Source: Spirodela intermedia (Eukaryota > Streptophyta > Magnoliopsida > Alismatales > Araceae). Taken from it: DNA of 64,000 nucleotides. A program made the translations under genes and the position numbers. Positions 23,804 to 34,100 of the stretch are shown here, in pieces (position 1 is the stretch's first letter; each line of letters opens with the position of its first letter). A model generated the notes under the pieces. The model was not told where the DNA came from. It searched no databases and saw only the letters and a program-made list of their open reading frames with translations. The stretch is from positions 1,430,259-1,494,258 of the forward strand of contig LR746266.1 of the NCBI GenBank assembly GCA_902729315.2. Reading direction: 5' to 3'.

Positions 23804-26289
23804 TGATCCAAACCCCTTCTTTCCTCTCAAATGACAAAGGGAAAACAAGCAATGTATTCTAGGAAAGTAGGGAAAACAATGGACAGGTGGGAATTAATTC
23901 AAGAGAATTTCTCTCTCTCCTTTCCTCTCGTGTCACTTCTACCACAATACCCCCTCTTATTCATAGGGGAGGGTATTTATATTGTACAGCCCATTCCTAT
24001 CCTAGTGTTTACTATAGAAGCTTCTAGGCTGTTCTCTTATCACAAACATTCAAATCTATGTTCTCCTCAAGGTGGAAGTCAGGAAATATATGTATGATCT
24101 TTGAAACTACTTTTCATGTCGCTTAAAATTTGGAAGATGTACTCGTTTGATAAAGATCTTGGGTCCTGTTGTTGTAGGTCGAATGTCTTAGCAGGACTCT
24201 AGTACAAGTCTCTATTCGAGCTCTTGTGTTAAATTTGAAGGAAAGGGTTGTACACGATCTTGAAGTCCTATCCCCCCCCCCCCTGTGTAGTTGTAATGCA
24301 TGAAACACTAGGTGAATAGAATGAGTGGATCGGAATGTTCAATCAATAGGCTGATTGGCCGACACAATGGAGGGCCTTATAGGGTCCAAAATATCGTGGT
24401 GCCAATTTTTCATTTGGTTCTTTGGCCAGAGATTTCATCTTGAATGGTTAAAGACGAAGGTAGACAAAGTCCCCTTCCATAAATTGAACATTTAATCTCC
24501 TTTTATCAGCCTTCTATTTCATAATGGTTTGATGAGAGTGAGCATTTGATCTTTATCCTTTAATTGTTGATCTACTATAGAATGAGGTAAGGGCAGAATA
24601 TCATATTTGATGATGGTGGGGGGATCTCATTCATAAACCACATTGAATGGGGTTGTCTTGAGAGACGAATGGAAAGTAATGTTGTAGCAATACTAAGCCC
24701 AATGCAACCATTTACTCCATCAATTGGGTTTATTGGATGCAAAACATCTTAAGTAAGTTCTCAAGTACCTATTTCATGACCTTCTATTGCCTATTGATTG
24801 AGGGTAGTATGTGGTACTCATTTTTAATTCAACACCTTGTAGTTTGAATAGTTCCTTCCAAAAATTATTGGTAACATGCTTGTTGCAATCTAAGATAATT
24901 GATCTTGGAATCCCATGAAGTCGTACCACTTAGAAAAGATGAGTGCAACTTTAAGAGTTGAAAATAGATGTTTAAGTGGAATAAAGTGACTGTACTTGCT
25001 CAATATGTCTACAACAACCAATATGAAATAAAACCCCTTTGATCAAGATAATCCTTCCAAGAAATCTATAGTTAAGTCCTCTCAAATGTGTGCAGGCACT
25101 GAAGGAGGCCTATAAGAACAAGTGAAGATGTATTGTATTTTTGACATGTTGCCTCAAGATATAGTCAACTCTAACCCTCATTTATAGGGAGTAACAAAAT
25201 ACATATTTTCTTGCAAAAACACCCTCAATTAAGTATACTATTTCCCTATGACCTAGAACTTCCAACATTCCCTCTTAAGATGAACTTTGAAAAAGATCAT
25301 CTTAACTAAGTTGGTGATGAAGAAAATCCATTGTGATAGCAACTCTTCCTTTGATGGTAGTCAAAGATGATTGCCACTGAAGTTGTGGATTCACTTACAC
25401 CTTTGGCTCATCTGATGCTTCTCAAGGACTGCTCACCATGGATATGATAGCACCAAACACCTTTGACTTGATCATGATGCTCGTTATGTCCCAAGGCTGC
25501 AGAGCCTGCCTGGGAGCCATGAAGTAGTTGACAGAGTGGCAAGATCTGCATAGTGCCAAGATCTGATGCAAAGGCTCTCAACTATGACGATTGATGTGAT
25601 GATGGGGCTCAGCTCTCAGGAGAGGTGTAGGCCAGCACCCCTCCCACTGATCAAGTAATGAACTTGTGGAAGAACTGGAAGGTGAAGGCCATTTCGACGA
25701 AGGCAGAGGGTGAGCAGACAGCACCAGACAACATGAACTGTAGCAACATGGACTGTGAAGAACTTTGGCTGTCAGACTAGCGAAGACAAAGAATTGATGC
25801 AGAACAAAGGGAGATGGACTGAGGAGGATGAGTACGACACTGGACTGAGATAAGCGTAGATTAGAGAGGCTGATTTTACCTCTCTCAAGAACGCTGATGA
25901 AGATGGAAACAATGGTAATGAATCTAGTCATTTCAACCTCTAGACAGAAGGCTTGATGGAGACAGAAATGACACCAATGAACTTGAAGATGTTGTTGACG
26001 AACCGGCTGCTGATGAACTCAGATATATTATCAGATGACAGATGGATGAAGTGCTCTGATACCATTTTGAAATGAAGAAATAAAACCTCGCCTCAAAATT
26101 CATTCAACTCTGAGTAATAATAAAAGGAGTGATAATACATATTTGAAAATACCCTCAACTAATTACACTATTTCCCTGTGATCTAGAACTTCGAATAATA
26201 TTGTTCATCCTATTTTTGTCCCAGTGTTTACTATAGAAGCTTCTAGATTGTTCTCTTATAATGAACATGTCTTTAGGGATATCATATCA
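23804..26289 (-). mobile_element. Ty3-gypsy LTR-retrotransposon remnant in ZIFL-A2 intron 15
   Basis: The insert starts TGATCC and ends ATATCA and is flanked by a perfect 5-bp target-site duplication TAGTT (23799-23803 and 26290-26294); gene B shows the uninterrupted site near 39545. Minus-strand translation keeps gypsy integrase pieces (HFIPLKH near 24975) and the C-terminal PRYFGPYK (near 24395), all broken by stops. A segment of the left LTR (tgtttactatagaagcttct, about 24005) recurs near 26225 as the truncated right LTR. Gag, protease and reverse transcriptase are gone, apparently replaced by the nested small element at 25.1-26.2 kb. Confidence 0.85.
25125..26200 (-). mobile_element. Small non-autonomous LTR element nested in the gypsy remnant
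   Basis: Two diverged direct repeats of about 120-145 bp bound the unit: about 25125-25267 and 26064-26200, sharing accctcaa..taa and ctatttccct.tga.ctagaacttc. On the minus strand the right repeat is followed within a few bases by TGGTATCAGAGC (about 26050-26061), the initiator-methionine tRNA primer-binding site. The left repeat is preceded by a purine tract AAGAGGGAA and starts TGTTGG. The roughly 0.8-kb interior has no retroviral motif. This is the architecture of a TRIM/LARD-type passenger element; its ends are approximate and no clear target-site duplication was found. Confidence 0.7.
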
Positions 26290-27045
26290 TAGTTGAGAGG
26301 CACAATATGGAAAGAGGGCATTGTTGACGTAGAAATTAATAAATTTAGTTAGCTATTTTATTTCTTTGATAACAGAGTATGTCCCTCTCCCATTCCTACT
26401 CATTTATGTATTAACCTGGGGATAAGTTTTATTCTCTTCATATTAAAGAACGCATTCTTTTTTGCCGTGCTGGTCGCAGTCCCAAATAAGATTACTTTAT
26501 TTGGGAGGACTCATGAATTTTCCTGGTTGAGTGATTTATGCTTTGCGCTGGTGATGCTATTCAGGATAAAAACATTGTGATTTCAGAGTTATTTATCGAA
26601 AAATTAATAGGAATGCTAATTTGATTACCCAAAATCACAAAAAAAAGGAATTACGCTGATGGTTTGATTCAGTCCTAAATTTGCTTGTATGCAGACTTTC
26701 TTGGGCCCAGAAACGTCAGACTGCTTCGTTTCTTCCAGGTAATGGTCCAGAAATTTCCTTCAAATCAACATATAAAATGTGCTTATATATATATATATAT
26801 ATTCGACTTCACAATTGATGTTATCTAACTAGAAGTCGGCTGATTATCTGAGCATTCACTGTGTTCATAGTTGAGCTGCTGGGTCCTTATAGCTATCTCG
26901 AATCATGGTATCAACGCGAGCCTCATCTTTCTGTCATGCAGGTGATCAGGTGGTCTTCTTTGCACTGAACGTAGTTGAGCTTCTTGGCATTCTCTTGACT
27001 TTCAGAGCGTTCCTAACTCTAAGAAACCAGCCTCCTTCTACGTAG

Positions 27046-27540
27046 CCCAGAATGGAGGGGAGGGAGGGAGGGAGGGAGAGAGAGAGAGCTCTTCTGTTCA
27101 CTTTACTGTTTCTCTCCTACGGAACAGTGTGGTGGATAATTGATGTGTAACATGATTCCAGTGCAGCGCTTAATTTTATCCTCCTTCTACGGGCTTGTTA
27201 GCCCGTAGATTGCCGCGTTGGGCGGTTAGATTCATCGGGTCTTCACCTGTGCCCCTGGCGTTTGAACTTTGATCGAACCGCTTTTTAATCTCTTCTTTTT
27301 CGTTTTCTATGTTGTTTTTTAGCTGACTGACCTGTTTTCTTGTTATTTTTTTCTATCTAATCGGTGTATGAATGTTGCTCATCGTGATCTCATACTCTTG
27401 GGCGGCTACAGAAACCCCATCGTGATGCAACTTCGTCTCTGTGTGAAAATCCTCTGATCTCTGACCTTAGAATCGTGACGTTATTTCTTGGATTGCTCAT
27501 TAAACGGCCTGTTTGGACGATCTGGATTGGTCAAACTGGA
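27046..27540. other. ZIFL-A2 3' UTR and downstream spacer
   Basis: A (GGGA)n/(GA)n tract (27055-27089) follows the stop codon; gene B has a far longer GA tract at the same position. Matches to the inverted ZIFL block at 45.4-45.6 kb extend through about 27170. No gene is seen after that. Confidence 0.6.
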
Positions 27541-29290
27541 AACAGCAAAATCTTTGCAAGATTTGTAGGTCCAATAAAATATAGACTGGGTATTTCAAAA
27601 CGGGAAATAAATGCAATTTTTTTACAAAATAAATTGATTATTTCATTATTTTCTAGAGTAATATTTATAAATGCACAATTTTTAAAGGAAATATTTGCTT
27701 GTGCATTCTGAATAAAACCCAGAGCGAAAGACATGTAGGGTTATGCCTAATGTGCACAAATAGTATTCAATATTAAATATTTCTCTACATTTTGGATTTT
27801 TGCGAATAAATTTTAAAGTTTTATATTTAATGTTATATTTTAATTTATTGCCGACGACTTCGCAAGAGACAAATAATTAATCTGACTTTCTCTTCTCTTT
27901 TTCTATCTAAAGATACGCTGACCATTTTTGTCGTCTTGTGGTAGGGCACAACGACCACAGCATCTACCTGCAGCTCCGCATCGACCAAGGACGTTGACTA
28001 GAAAGGACTTGGTTGCAATTCTCCGCTTTTTTCTACTCATTTGCAGATTCCATCTCCAGTGAATTGTAATTGTAGTAACATCCTTTTCTATAGTTGTTTT
28101 CTCCTTCTAAATTCATATTTAGACGACCGGCACAATCTCCCCAGAAATGAAGTTAGCTGAGACCCTAAGGCTGTATGTATACCTTTGGATCGGACCCCAA
28201 TGCAGCTCAAATCTCAATTGACTGGAATCAGGTCAACTCATGATTTAATCTCTACATTGGTATTGACTTGAATAAGGTCAAATGAGGACCTAGTCCCTGG
28301 AATCACGTCAAATAAGAGTCCAAATCCCTGGAAAATGGGTCAACCAGAATCAACTTGTCCCCGTAAAACGAGTCAAACATGAACACTCTTAGCTTGTGGG
28401 CCTTGATCAACTCTCTACACTTCTCATTCCACTACTCTTTTCAGCTGGCAGCATTTGACGAGCTCTGTTTAGATTTAATATTTATCATATATGTAACCAT
28501 TAATAATAATACAATAATCATAAAAATATGCATGGAATGCGTGAAGGTAAGGGACTCCGTTAAGAGGAGTCTTTCGGTGATTCGGTTGCAGTCACAGGGG
28601 AAAAAAGAGGAGAAAATGAAATGAGTTATGTGTCATTATTTATTTTCAAAGGGGCTTTTTGAAAATAAAGCAGCTAGATCTGGCCCCCAACTACTCCCGC
28701 CAAGTGGCACCCCCTGCACGAGGCCGCTCCCAGTCATCCCTACTTATCCACGAACGCCTCTCTCTCTCTCTCTCTCTCTCCATATCTCTCTCTTGTCTCT
28801 TTCTTTTCTGTGAAGTCGCGGTGGGCAGGGAAAAGTGACGTGCGCAGTGATGCATGAGGAACCAGAAGCGAAAGTGGAGATGCATGAGGCACAGGGAAGC
28901 GATGCCTTCCGAGGAGTTCCTGTGCGTTTGGCTCGCCGACCTCTGCACAGGTAAGAATAACCGAGGAATACGTATCTCTTCTTCTCCCCCGTCTCTTCTG
29001 TCCCAAGAAGCCGCAGCTATGGGTGGGTAGACACACAAATCCTCCCATTTCCATTGCCTGCGGAGTATGATCTGAGTTTCTTTCTCCTTCTTTTTCTACT
29101 TTTGGCGTCGCGGTGCTGTCAGACTTGCTTGACCTCACAAGCCTGTTCACACCATACCATTCTCTTCTTGGGTTCCGTTCGGCCTGCTTCCCCTCTGACG
29201 AATGCGGTGCGCTTGTCTCATACTGTCTCTTTCGTCATCTGATCAGCCGTGAGGGACCTTGATTTCGCCTAGTTAGCGAGTACAGATGTA
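27540..29290 (+). repeat. Duplicated ZIFL upstream unit, copy 1
   Basis: Collinear with 29770-31580: shared blocks include gcagattccat (about 28045 and 30223), aatctcttgga-type text near 28210 and 30330, the CT-rich leader, exon 1 end with donor, and the intron 1 start (tgggtagacacacaaatcctcc near 29022 and 31325). Copy 1 has lost most of the leader and exon 1. Confidence 0.8.
28850..28950 (+). pseudogene. ZIFL exon 1 remnant
   Basis: Only the last ~50 bases match gene B exon 1 (EEFLCVWLADLCT against [13 protein letters not shown]), with the donor acag|gtaag kept. The N-terminal half, including the family CPGC motif, is deleted. An in-frame ATG at 28902 exists where gene B has ATA. No following exons are present before the next duplicated unit begins, so this is a dead promoter/first-exon stub. 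Confidence 0.8.
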
Positions 29291-29769
29291 GGGAATGGGT
29301 GACTTGTAGGCATAGCTACGTGTCTACATAAGTCGACACATGAGATTGATTGAGCTTGTGGCAGTAAAGATAGTCACAATGTAGGGAGATGACCATTTAT
29401 GAAAGCACATGGCATGGTATAAAGTGGGATCAACATAGGTGTGGTGGTACAAGCGTCACTAAGGTAAGACGGCGCACCTTTCAGTAAGTTGGCTTTGGTA
29501 GTCATGCATGCGCATGGGCATTGAACATTAAGCAGTGGTGTAACCCATAGTATAAAGCGCGTATTTCCTTGGTAATGAATTGTAGCTTTAAATGACACGA
29601 AAGATTAAGTGGTTTCATCTTAATTACTCTCTCTCTCTCTCTCTCTCTCTCTCTAGGGCTTACTAGTCATCATTTACATGTCCATTAGATATTTTTTATG
29701 ATCACAAATATAATTTTGGTAGAGGCGAGAAAGTGCAAACTATTAACTATCCAAACAATCATAAGTCTT
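29291..29769. other. Spacer between duplicated ZIFL upstream units
   Basis: Sequence without a counterpart elsewhere in the window, with a (CT)n tract at 29623-29655. No coding feature is supported. Confidence 0.5.
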
Positions 29770-30765
29770 CACTGTGTTTATAAGTTCAATGAAAGTATAT
29801 ACTGGGCTTTCAAAATGAAAAATAAGTACATAATTTTTTGCATAAATTAATTAACTATTTCGTTATCTATGAGCGTAATTTATCTACTCTTTGATGCTGA
29901 ATAAAAATTACAGCAAAAGGCATGTAGGGGGGCATGTCTAATGAGGTCAATTAATATTAACTAATAAATATAGTTTAAAGTCTATGTAATTAATGCAAAT
30001 ACAATTAAATAAGTTTCCGTGGAACATTTATTTAATATAATGACAAATGTTGCACTTAATTATCACCAACTTGGAGATATTTGGTTGGATTTCATCTTCT
30101 CCGATCAGAACGTCCATAACGTTTTGCCGTCTTATCATGTTCACGAGGACACCGTCGAATCGACCGCGAGCGTTGACTTGTAATATTTTCCTGCAATTCT
30201 CCACTTTTTTTAACTCATTTGCAGATTCCATGGCCAATGGAGTGTAATTGTACTAACATCCTTTTTCACCTCTATCGCATATACTTGAAGGCTGGATTTT
30301 TTCTTTTATTGGCCCCGTTATGCAGCTCAAATCTCTTGGACTAGAATCAAGTCAATTAGAGAACTAATCCCTACATCTGGATTGACTAGAGAAAAGTCAA
30401 ATGAGGATCTAATCCCTAGAATGGGGTCAACCAAGGATAAATGGATCAACTAAAATGAGTCAAATCGAACATTCTCAATCTGTGGACCTTGGTCAACACT
30501 CTACTCTTCTCATTCCACTGTTCTCTTTAGCTGGCAGCTTTTGGCATATATGTACTCACTAATAGTACAAAATTATGATAACAATATGCATGGGATGTAT
30601 AGACAGACAGGTTTTTGGTAATTCATTAGAATTGCAGGGTAACAACGCAACATGTTAAAATTTGGCGATCTGCCATTATTATTTTCACAAGGGCTTTTGT
30701 TAAATCAAGAAACTGGATCGTCCCTGGCAGCCATGCACGGAGGCGCTTTCCGTCTCGCCCTCGAT

Positions 30766-30798
<33 letters not shown>

Positions 30799-31109
30799 CC
30801 TCTCTCTGAAGTCGCAGTAAGCAGGGAAAGTCATGTGCGCAGTGATGAACGAGGCAGGTATAAGCGGAGGAGGGGAGACGAAGCAGTATTTCTGCAGGTT
30901 GCTGCTAATCAGCTTCGCAGGGGGCGTCCTCGTCGACTGGACAAGGGACAGAAGGGAATGTTGCCCTTGCCGCCTGCTGCGCCACCATCAGTGCTCTCCA
31001 AGCTGACCTGAGGGAATCACCGTCTCCTTGTTTACATCTCTCTGAGGGATCAGGGCAGGAGATCGCCTCGCGGGAATTCGGGGCGTCTTGGATCCTCCCT
31101 GCTTAAGCA
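29770..31109 (+). promoter_or_regulatory. Upstream region and 5' UTR of ZIFL-B (duplicated unit, copy 2)
   Basis: Directly precedes the ATG of the intact transporter and is the undeleted version of the unit at 27540-29290. A (CT)n tract at about 30771-30803 lies in the probable leader, about 300 bases upstream of the ATG. No specific metal-response element could be assigned with confidence. Confidence 0.55.
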
Positions 31110-34100
31110 ATGCCAGAGAATGAAGCGTTGGCACCGTTTTTGGAGGAGTACCATGAAGATTGCCCCGGATGTAGGGTGGATCGGTGGAAGGCGAGCAGGA
31201 AAGGGATACCTTTCAAGGAGTTCCTGTACGTTTGGCTCGTCACCCTCTGCACAGGTAAGAAGAATCGGGCAATACGTCTCTCTTCTTCTCTCGCGTCTCT
31301 TCTGTCTCAAGAAGCCGCAATTATGGGTAGACACACAAATCCTCCCATTTCTGAGGATCGCCTTCCGACTGCGAGTTCCATCGTCTGCGAAGTTTCTTTT
31401 TCCTTCTTTCTACTTTTGGCGTCGCGGCTCTCAGACTTGTTTGACCTCGCACACCACATTCTTCTTGGGTTCCGTTCGGCCTACTTTCCTTCTGACGAAT
31501 GCGGCAGACTTGTCTCAGACTCTCTTTCGTCATCTGATCAGTCGTGAGGGACCTTGATTTCGGCTAGTAGGCATGTACAAATGTATTTGGGGTTGATCCC
31601 TCGGATACCCATTCGGTGTTGTTAAATTCCTGGCCTCTCTCTAAGGTGTCTGAATAACGTCAGTAGATTCCATTATCTGTCACCCTCCGTGACACTTTCA
31701 AAAATTATTTCATGTTTCTGCATGGAATTTTCAGAAGCCTGAATGGTCAATAAAAAAGAAACGAAGGTGGAGTTTCAGATTACTTTGCCAGATTAGGATG
31801 GTGTCTCGTACTTGTTTATTTGGCTTTTCATAGCCTCTCTACCCAGTATGCAGCATGGAGTATCATCTTATATGGTATAAGAAACCTTCTTCTACCTAGT
31901 GTACGCATTCTTCTAGCTTTACTCCGCCTTTTTGTTAAGATCTTTCAATTGGCTAGACTATCACAGTAACTTTGTTGAGCAGGGAATGATCTTCTTTGTA
32001 TTTGTTTAAAATTTTAGTCAATTTCTCTTTTATTCTTCTCTGCCTGGAATATAGATTTTTCTTTCCACCTCTAGATAATGACAAGGCCGAAACATTACAT
32101 CTTTCATTTGTTTATTCACGAGAATGTTGGGATCCTTCTTTTTAAAGTTGTTATAATTTTGATTCATGTACTAGCACTATTTAGTAGCGGAAATGTTCAT
32201 GTGGATCTATTTCTAACTTGCGGAACAATGAGGTTTCACTATCAAAGCCCTTTCGTATAACTCAGCTCTGTACTATTCATAAGATGATGCCATTTTTTCT
32301 TGTGGGTATGTTCTTTTACCGTATGTCCTCCTATTTGTCCCTAAAATTTGTGGTTTGTCTTTTCAGCCCTGCCAATGTCATCATTGTTTCCATTCTTATA
32401 TTTCATGGTACGTATCATATTTACAGGTTTCACTTACTTCCTTCAAATCGAATTTAATCAGTTTCAGCAATACTCTCAAGTGTTTTACGAATCACAGTTT
32501 TTCAGCTGATTTTCGGACTGTCATTTTCCTGGGTTTCCTGTGAATTTTGCTCCGATGAATGAATGTTTGTATGCCTAAATACTAAATATTTGTAACTTTT
32601 TTGGTCATTATTTTGGATAGGTTAGAGACCTGAATATTGCGAAGGAGGAAGATATTGGTTTCTATGCGGGTTATATTGGTAAGATTTTTGTGATTGTTCT
32701 CTCAGGGATATAAAGCAGGTTATGGTTTTCAACTAAAATGATTCAGTAGCTATCTAAAGTTTTGCTTCTCCTCTGATATAATAATTTTTTTTATTTTTTT
32801 TCAAAGGATCTTCTTTTATGGTTGGAAGAGCTTTGACAGCCTTTTTATGGGGGATTTTAGCTGACAAATATGGAAGAAAGCCAGTTATTGTGTTTAGCGT
32901 CAGTTCAGTGTTCGTATTCCTGAATCATCCTTTTATAGAATTCTTGAGAATAGTTTTTCATGGGATCCCTTCTTGCACTGTGTATTGCAGAGTAATCTTC
33001 AACACTCTATTCGGGCTCAGCACAAACTTTTGGATGGCAGTCTCAACCAGATTTCTTCTTGGATCTTTAAATGGGCTGCTTGGTCCTATCAAAGTATGTG
33101 CTTCTACTTCAGACACTCATTACTTTCTTACTTCGATGATTGGAATAAATCTGAATTGCTTTTTTCAGGCATATGCTGTAGAAGTTTCTCCTAAAAAATA
33201 TCAAGCTTCTGCAACGTCGCTTGTAAGTATTGAAAAACTTGTCACTTTATTTAAAATCGTGCATGATGATAATTTCCCTTGGTCATCCTCAATGAGGAAG
33301 TTAGAACACCTTTTGGAATGCATCTTTCACAGTGCATATTATATTAGGTCGTGAAGTGTATGCATGATACTATTCTGGGTTTTGCTATCTTGGGTTTAAA
33401 GAAATATGCGGGTATCTTTGTGGGCTTGGCTTGTAAACTCTTCTTAACCCTGATTCCACTTTAGATATGATGCAACACAACTTCGCCCCTTAAAACTTAA
33501 AAGATTGTCATTACACTACCTCAAATAGGATATCCGTTTACCCAGTTAGCTTCGGTAAGAATGTTGGCAACTTAGGTTTAAACACCATGGGTTTAAAATA
33601 CTTGGGATAGTAAAGTTGCAGATGTCCTCTATAAAAGTACTTGATAAATCTAGTATTATGAAATAGCATCAAATCGCCAGAGGATATCAAATGGAGACGC
33701 TCCCAAAATTTTGGAAGGATTCTTTGTGAGGAATAAATTGAATCGCTGAGAGTTATTGACCTACTTGTAGAAATATCAGTGTCCGTAGAAGAGACAGACA
33801 CACAGATGGAATTGGAAAAGATGAAAATTTGCTCTGTGGTCCACCGGCAAGCACCATAACAGATTGTGGCATCGCATTAGATGTCTCCATACATCCCCAC
33901 GATGTGTGTGAATTTTGTTGCTGACAATTTTCCCAGAAGGTTACCTGCATTTGTGCTGTGTTGACTGTATCCAGTGTTGCATTGGTGTAGAATTTTTTCC
34001 CGTCTTTTTAATTTAATCTCTATTGTTTTGTATGATTAACTTTTTTGCTGAATGGTCCCGGGCCATTTAACAGTTTACTTCTTTTCAGGTTACTACTGCA

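Larger units (their letters stand above)
20540..27045 (+). pseudogene. ZIFL-A2: 5'-truncated ZIFL transporter copy with intact exons 11-17
   Basis: The copy begins inside intron 9 at a junction near 20305, where A1 intron 16 runs directly into A2 intron 9. Exon 10 is reduced to its last ~50 bases (to 20592). Exons 11-17 are all open with usable GT-AG borders: 20800-20887, 22244-22329, 22397-22504, 23404-23448, 23565-23653, 26695-26738 and 26942-27045. They encode about 190 C-terminal residues corresponding to transmembrane segments 7-12, ending [11 protein letters not shown]. Without exons 1-9 it lacks the N-terminal six-helix bundle, MFS motif A and the antiporter motif, so it cannot be a complete transporter. 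A 2.5-kb retroelement lies in intron 15. I call it a pseudogene, but the preserved frames mean a transcribed half-gene is possible. Confidence 0.85.

Noticed and set aside
24300-25120. Possible host gene in ZIFL-A2 intron 15
   Set aside because: Minus-strand gypsy integrase with multiple stops, inside an insertion with a target-site duplication.
25578-25931. 117-codon minus-strand Ser-rich frame
   Set aside because: Lies in the noncoding interior of the small nested LTR element; no retroviral or host domain is recognisable.
28740-29150. Minus-strand frames of 115-136 codons
   Set aside because: Antisense to the ZIFL exon 1 stub and CT-rich leader; no domain and not conserved at the duplicate unit.
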